Assembly (NCBI GenBank): GCA_020249775.1
Contig: JADCFA010000003.1
Coordinates: forward strand, 62,001 to 126,000
DNA: 64,000 nt
DNA from: Roseomonas sp.
GTDB taxonomy: Bacteria > Pseudomonadota > Alphaproteobacteria > Acetobacterales > Acetobacteraceae
Direction of reading: 5' to 3'
Shown here: positions 59,886 through 64,000 of the stretch, piece by piece
Position numbering within the stretch: position 1 is the first letter of the stretch
How the letters are laid out: every line of letters starts with the position of its first letter
Program-made: the position numbers and the translations under genes
The notes under the pieces: generated by a model
What the model saw: the letters and a program-made list of their open reading frames with translations, nothing else
What the model was told of the DNA's origin: nothing
Databases searched by the model: none

Positions 59886-60822
59886 CTTCCTCAATCGCCA
59901 GCGCCCATTTCAAGGCGCGCCGCCCGGCAGCGCCATCCACCACCACCGGCCCCTGTCCCTGGCAGGCCGCGATGAAGGCCGCCTGTTCGGCTTCAAGGCT
60001 GTCATGATCCGTCCAGGTGGCGCGATCCACGCCATGGCCAGACATGGTCTCAACCGGCTCAGCCCCGCCGCGTCGCAGCACGGCGAGGGACCGCGTGAGG
60101 AAATCCACCGCCATCTCGCCCTCGGTCCCCAGCACGCGTAGCCGCCTTTCCATGGCAAGCGAAACCCGCGACGCCGTGATGCAGGCCGCCCGCCCGCCGG
60201 GGAAGCGCAACCTGGCCACCGCGAAATCCGGATGGTCGGAGGCGATCGCTGCCCCCACCGCCTCCACGGCTTCGGGCTCCCCGCCCGCCAATTCCATCAC
60301 CAGATCAAGGTCATGGATCATCAGGTCCAAAACCACCGAAACATCCAGGCTGCGCGGACGGAAGGGCGCGGCGCGCACTGCTTCAAAGGATAAGGCGCGC
60401 CCGCCGGAAGGGGTCGCCATCACGGTGCGAAAGGCCGCCGAAAACCGTTCAATATGGCCGACTTGCAGCACGCGCCCCTGCCGGGCAGCGAGCGCAATGA
60501 GCCGATCCGCCTCATCAAGGCTGGCCGCGATAGGTTTTTCAATAAAGACATGCCGCCCGGCCGCCAGCGCCTGTTCCGCCAGCGCGTAATGGAACCGCGT
60601 GGGCGCAGCGATAATCACCGCCTCAGCCGCCGCGATCACGCCCTCGGGCGGCAGCGCCTCTGCGCCAACCTCTCCGGCGATCTGGGCGGCCCTCTCGGCC
60701 GAGGCATCATGCAGGCCAATCAGGCGGATGGCGGGGTTGGCGGCGGCCTTCAAGGCATGGAATCGGCCAAAATGGCCGACCCCCAAAATGCCGAGGCGAA
60801 GCGGGGCGGGGTTCACATTCAT
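59875..60822 (-). CDS. Gfo/Idh/MocA family oxidoreductase
   Basis: A 315-residue NAD(P)-dependent dehydrogenase. Rossmann motif LGILGVGHFGRFHALKAAA, then VFIEKPIAASLDEADRLIAL (the EKP motif), VLQVGHIERFSAAFRTVM and LDLMIHDLDLVMELAG (active-site His region). Homologues near lpx genes are thought to act on sugar or UDP-sugar substrates, but this one is separated from lpxB by two opposite-strand genes. Divergent from secDF across 91 bp. Confidence 0.9.
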   Translation of the reverse strand: MNVNPAPLRLGILGVGHFGRFHALKAAANPAIRLIGLHDASAERAAQIAGEVGAEALPPEGVIAAAEAVIIAAPTRFHYALAEQALAAGRHVFIEKPIAASLDEADRLIALAARQGRVLQVGHIERFSAAFRTVMATPSGGRALSFEAVRAAPFRPRSLDVSVVLDLMIHDLDLVMELAGGEPEAVEAVGAAIASDHPDFAVARLRFPGGRAACITASRVSLAMERRLRVLGTEGEMAVDFLTRSLAVLRRGGAEPVETMSGHGVDRATWTDHDSLEAEQAAFIAACQGQGPVVVDGAAGRRALKWALAIEEAMK

Positions 60823-60913
60823 GTCGGAAAGCTACACCTAACCGGGGCGGGCTTGCATCCCCTTGGGTGCGTCGCCATTGTCCGCCCGCTCAACCAGGGG
60901 ATTCCACCCGCCC

Positions 60914-63484
60914 ATGCTTCATTTCGCGCGCTGGAAACAGGCTGTCATTCTCGGCGTATGTCTGCTCGGGGTGGTTTTGTGCCTACCCAACCTCATGCCG
61001 CGTTCGGCCTTTCCATCCTGGATGGAACCCCGCCAGATCAGCTTGGGGCTCGATTTGCGCGGCGGGTCCTATCTGCTGCTGGAAGTGGATTTGAACACTG
61101 TCGTGCGGGAAAGGCTGGAATCGGTCGTGGATGGTGTGCGCGGCAAGCTCCGCACCGCCAATATCCGCTATGTGAACCTAGCCGCCGATGGGGCGAACCG
61201 CCGCATGGGTTTCCGTGTGCTGGACCCGGCGCAGGCCGGCGCGGCGGCGGCGGCGCTGCGGGAATTGGCCGAACCTGTGACACTGCCGACCGGCCAGAAT
61301 GTCCCGGATATTGAGGTGACCACCGCCTCTGATGGCACGGTTACGGCGACGCTGAGCGAAGCCGGGCTGCGCGCCAAGGCGAGTGCGGCGGTGGAGCAAT
61401 CCATTGAAATCATTCGCCGCCGCGTGGATGAAACCGGTGTCGCTGAGGCACTCATCGCCCGCCAGGGGCAGGCGCGCATTCTGGTGACGCTGCCCGGTGT
61501 GGAAGACCCGAATCGCATCAAGGATTTGCTGGGCCGCACCGCGCGCATGACGTTTCATCTGGTGGATGAAGGCGCCAATCTGGCCGGCAGCCCGCCGCCC
61601 GGTGTGATGTTCCTGCCGAGTGAACGCCCCGGCGAACGTGTGGCGGTGCGCCGCAATGTCGCGGTGGATGGCAAGAACCTGACCAATGCCCGCGCCGGGC
61701 AGGATTCGCGCACTGGCGAATGGGTGGTGAATTTCACCTTTGATGGCACCGGCACCAGGCGCTTTGCCGATATCACCCGCGCCAATGTCGGGCGCCCCTT
61801 CGCCATTGTGCTGGATGACAAGGTGATCAGCGCGCCCGTAATCCGAGAGCCGATTACCGGCGGCCAGGGGCAGATCAGCGGTTCCTTCACCGTACGCACG
61901 GCGAATGATCTTGCCGTGCTGCTCCGCGCCGGCGCCCTGCCCGCGCCGCTCACGATTGTCGAAGAACGCACCGTCGGCCCGGAATTGGGCGCGGATGCCA
62001 TTCGCGCCGGCATGCTCGCACTCGCTGCGGGGACATTATTTGTGTTTCTCTATATGGGCTTTGCCTATGGGATTTTGGGCTGGTTCGCCAATATCGCGCT
62101 GGCCATCAACATCATTCTGCTGATGGCGGGGCTTTCCGTGCTGGGCGCGACGCTGACCCTGCCTGGCATTGCCGGAATTGTGCTGACGCTTGGCACTGCG
62201 CTTGATGCGAATATCCTGATCAATGAACGCATCCGCGAAGAAGTGAAGAACGGGCGATCTCCGATCAATGCGCTGGAAGCCGGCTATACCAAGGCATCCG
62301 GCACCATCCTTGATTCGAACCTGACAAACCTGATCGCCATGGCCTGTTTGTATGGTTTTGGCTCAGGCCCGGTGAAGGGTTTTGCGGTTACGGTTGCCAT
62401 CGGCACCATCGTGCAGATGTGGACCGCGACAGTGCTGACGCGGCTTTTCGCTTCCTGGTGGTATCGGCGGACGCGGCCAAAGGAATTGCCGGTCTTTCAG
62501 CGCCCAGGGCTTTCGCTGCTCGACCGGCTTCGCCGGCCGCTGTTTCGGATTTTTCCGGATGGCACACGCATTCCCTTCATGCGCGGCGCCAAGATGGGGT
62601 TGATTGTCTCGGCGCTGCTGTCGAGCATTTCGGTCGCCATCGCCTTCCATCCAGGGCTTGAAAAGGGCATTGATTTCAAGGGCGGGGTTGAGATGGAAAT
62701 CCGCACCCCTGGCCCAGGCGATATCAGCGTGTTGCGCGGCGCGGTGGGCGGGCTTGGGCTTGGCGATGCAACGCTGTTGCAATTTGGCGATCCCGCCACC
62801 TTCGCGCTCCGCCTGCCCGCGCAAGGCGATGAAGGCGGTGTGCAAAGGGCCGTCACCGCCGTGCGTGAGGCTTTGGAACGCGCCGCCCCTGGCACGCGCA
62901 TTCTGCGTGTGGAAGCCGTGGGTAACCGTGTTTCGAATGAGCTGTTCCTGGGTGGGCTGATGGCGCTTGGCCTCAGTTTCCTCGCGATGCTGATCTATAT
63001 CTGGGTGCGGTTTGAATGGCAGTTTGGTATTGCCGCCATCACCACGTTGATCCTGGATGCGACAAAAACCATTGGCTTCATGGTGCTGTTCGGCATTGAA
63101 TTCAACCTGACCACCGTTGCCGCCATCCTGACCATCATTGGCTTTTCGGCGAATGACAAGGTGGTGGTGTTTGACCGCATGCGCGAAAATCTACGCAAGT
63201 TCAAAGCCATGCCGCTGGAGCAATTGGTGGATCTTTCCATCAATGAGACAATGAATCGCTCGCTCGGCACTTCCATGACCTTGCTGCTTTCAGCACTGCC
63301 GCTTGCGCTGTTCGGCGGCGATACGCTGTCAGGCTTCGCTTGGGTGATGGTGGTCGGCATTGTGATTTCGGCCGGGTCTTCGGTGTTCATCGCCGCCCCC
63401 ATTGTGCTGTTCACCGGGCGCAATCGGCTGCGCATGCCGGATGCCGCAGCGCCGGGCAAGGCTGAGGGCGCGGCGCCAAGCTAG
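60914..63484 (+). CDS. secDF: Fused protein translocase subunit SecDF
   Basis: An 856-residue single-chain SecD-SecF. The first half (about 1-545) has ISLGLDLRGGSYLLLEVDL, a large periplasmic domain, the IVEERTVGPELGADAIRAGM region and TLGTALDANILINERIREEV. The second half (from about 560) has KGIDFKGGVEMEIRT, the EAVGNRVSNELFLGGLMALG region, and FSANDKVVVFDRMRENLRKF with TSMTLLLSALPLALFGGDTL. SecDF uses the proton gradient to pull secreted proteins out of the SecYEG channel. Most alphaproteobacteria keep separate secD and secF; a fusion is a minority arrangement. Start ATG 60914; yajC is not adjacent in this window. Confidence 0.95.
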   Translation: MLHFARWKQAVILGVCLLGVVLCLPNLMPRSAFPSWMEPRQISLGLDLRGGSYLLLEVDLNTVVRERLESVVDGVRGKLRTANIRYVNLAADGANRRMGFRVLDPAQAGAAAAALRELAEPVTLPTGQNVPDIEVTTASDGTVTATLSEAGLRAKASAAVEQSIEIIRRRVDETGVAEALIARQGQARILVTLPGVEDPNRIKDLLGRTARMTFHLVDEGANLAGSPPPGVMFLPSERPGERVAVRRNVAVDGKNLTNARAGQDSRTGEWVVNFTFDGTGTRRFADITRANVGRPFAIVLDDKVISAPVIREPITGGQGQISGSFTVRTANDLAVLLRAGALPAPLTIVEERTVGPELGADAIRAGMLALAAGTLFVFLYMGFAYGILGWFANIALAINIILLMAGLSVLGATLTLPGIAGIVLTLGTALDANILINERIREEVKNGRSPINALEAGYTKASGTILDSNLTNLIAMACLYGFGSGPVKGFAVTVAIGTIVQMWTATVLTRLFASWWYRRTRPKELPVFQRPGLSLLDRLRRPLFRIFPDGTRIPFMRGAKMGLIVSALLSSISVAIAFHPGLEKGIDFKGGVEMEIRTPGPGDISVLRGAVGGLGLGDATLLQFGDPATFALRLPAQGDEGGVQRAVTAVREALERAAPGTRILRVEAVGNRVSNELFLGGLMALGLSFLAMLIYIWVRFEWQFGIAAITTLILDATKTIGFMVLFGIEFNLTTVAAILTIIGFSANDKVVVFDRMRENLRKFKAMPLEQLVDLSINETMNRSLGTSMTLLLSALPLALFGGDTLSGFAWVMVVGIVISAGSSVFIAAPIVLFTGRNRLRMPDAAAPGKAEGAAPS

Positions 63485-63564
63485 TGGAGGTTTGACCGCG
63501 GCAGGTTTTCTCTGGCGGTGATACTGCTACATTTGCGGGGATTAATGCAGCCTTCGGCAAGGGA

Positions 63565-64000
63565 ATGGGGCGCGTGGCGCAGCGCGTAATCAGCGGGCTA
63601 GGGGGAAAGGCGCAAGGCCGCGGGCTGCCGCATCTCCCGCGCGCGAAGGACCTGCCCAACCAGGAAGCGGAATTGCGTTCGGCCCTGTCGGGGCGCGCGC
63701 TACTGCTCCGCTACCAGCCCATTATCCGGCTGCGAGATGGCCATATCGCCGCGCTGGAAGGGCTGGTGCGCTGGCCGCGCCAGAACGCGCTGCTGCAAGC
63801 CGACGCCTTTGTGCCCTTGGCGGAAAAACTTGGTCTGGCGGTTGATTTGACTCATGCGGTCTTGGAACGGGTCGCGCATGATTGGCAAAGAACGCCCTCC
63901 CCCAAGGGTGGGCTTGCGGTGAATATGCCGCTTACTGTCCTCATGCTGCCGGAAATGCCTGCGCTGCTCGCGGCCATGCTGCGCCGGCATGGCGCGCGGC
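63565..64000 (+). CDS. EAL-domain protein (cyclic-di-GMP phosphodiesterase-like), truncated by window end
   Basis: The first 145 residues of an EAL protein that runs off the window. About 45 poorly conserved residues precede the EAL core: RYQPIIRLRDGHIAALEGLV (EGL in place of EAL), FVPLAEKLGLAVDLT and LERVAHDWQ, then AVNMPLTVLMLPEMPALLAA. Start ATG 63565 is the first possible initiator after an in-frame stop and has AAGGGA adjacent. EAL proteins hydrolyse c-di-GMP if the metal residues are complete, which cannot be judged from this fragment. No GGDEF or sensor domain is seen at the N-terminus. Confidence 0.82.
   Translation, partial: MGRVAQRVISGLGGKAQGRGLPHLPRAKDLPNQEAELRSALSGRALLLRYQPIIRLRDGHIAALEGLVRWPRQNALLQADAFVPLAEKLGLAVDLTHAVLERVAHDWQRTPSPKGGLAVNMPLTVLMLPEMPALLAAMLRRHGAR

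Overview
The window reads as a chromosomal segment of a GC-rich alphaproteobacterium, most likely a Rhodospirillales/Acetobacteraceae member (Roseomonas-like). This rests on the look of the proteins and gene orders, not on a database search: trpG-trpD-trpC-moaC-moeA in one operon, a fused SecDF, several XdhC/Cox-type maturation genes, orphan tripartite-tricarboxylate (Bug) binding proteins, DUF1028, and a Zur-hisI-COG0523 zinc module. Genes are densely packed, and many neighbours overlap by 4 nt (ATGA/GTGA). I see no rRNA, tRNA, CRISPR array, transposase or integrase.

Layout. 0-9 kb: ArsC/Spx-like protein, small secreted basic protein, pyrE, ELM1-like protein, membrane-anchored FMN glutamate-synthase-like protein with a YkvA-type partner, carboxymuconolactone-decarboxylase-like protein, gamma-glutamyltransferase, UDP-glucuronate decarboxylase and an unassigned 292-aa protein. 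9-20 kb: TPP enzyme, RND efflux pair, two peptide-ABC ATPases, stand-alone AsnC-type ligand domain, PEP-mutase-family lyase, NhaD-like antiporter. 20.2-25.7 kb: a tightly overlapping coxG-coxD-coxE-xdhC-xdhC-(MPT-binding/MobA-like) operon, which matures molybdenum hydroxylases, but without the hydroxylase structural genes.

25.7-31.8 kb looks like an accessory island with looser packing and more mixed base composition. It has a tandem hairpin repeat, a DMT exporter, a large SARP/BTAD-TPR regulator, a divergently transcribed protein made of six exact-length 25-residue repeats, a protein that resembles DUF6065, a small ORF and an XRE regulator. The regulator/repeat-protein/DUF6065-like group is my best candidate for an undescribed system.

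31.8-36 kb: the trp/molybdenum-cofactor operon, in which moaC appears to start at a CTG overlapping the trpC stop. 36-49.5 kb: arylsulfatase, SbtA-like permease with divergent LysR regulator, and a catabolic stretch (two Bug proteins, DUF1028, tartrate/isopropylmalate-type dehydrogenase, cyclase, enoyl-CoA hydratase, MBL hydrolase, Baeyer-Villiger monooxygenase with esterase, DMT transporter). 49.5-54 kb: alanyl-tRNA editing protein, sulfurtransferase, cystathionine beta-lyase, two small envelope proteins. 53.1-55.2 kb: zur with divergent hisI and a COG0523 GTPase, and a Zur-box-like palindrome touching the hisI start. 55.2-64 kb: GNAT, nitrilase-family amidase, lpxB, SDR, ketopantoate reductase-like protein, Gfo/Idh oxidoreductase, secDF and a truncated EAL-domain gene at the window edge.
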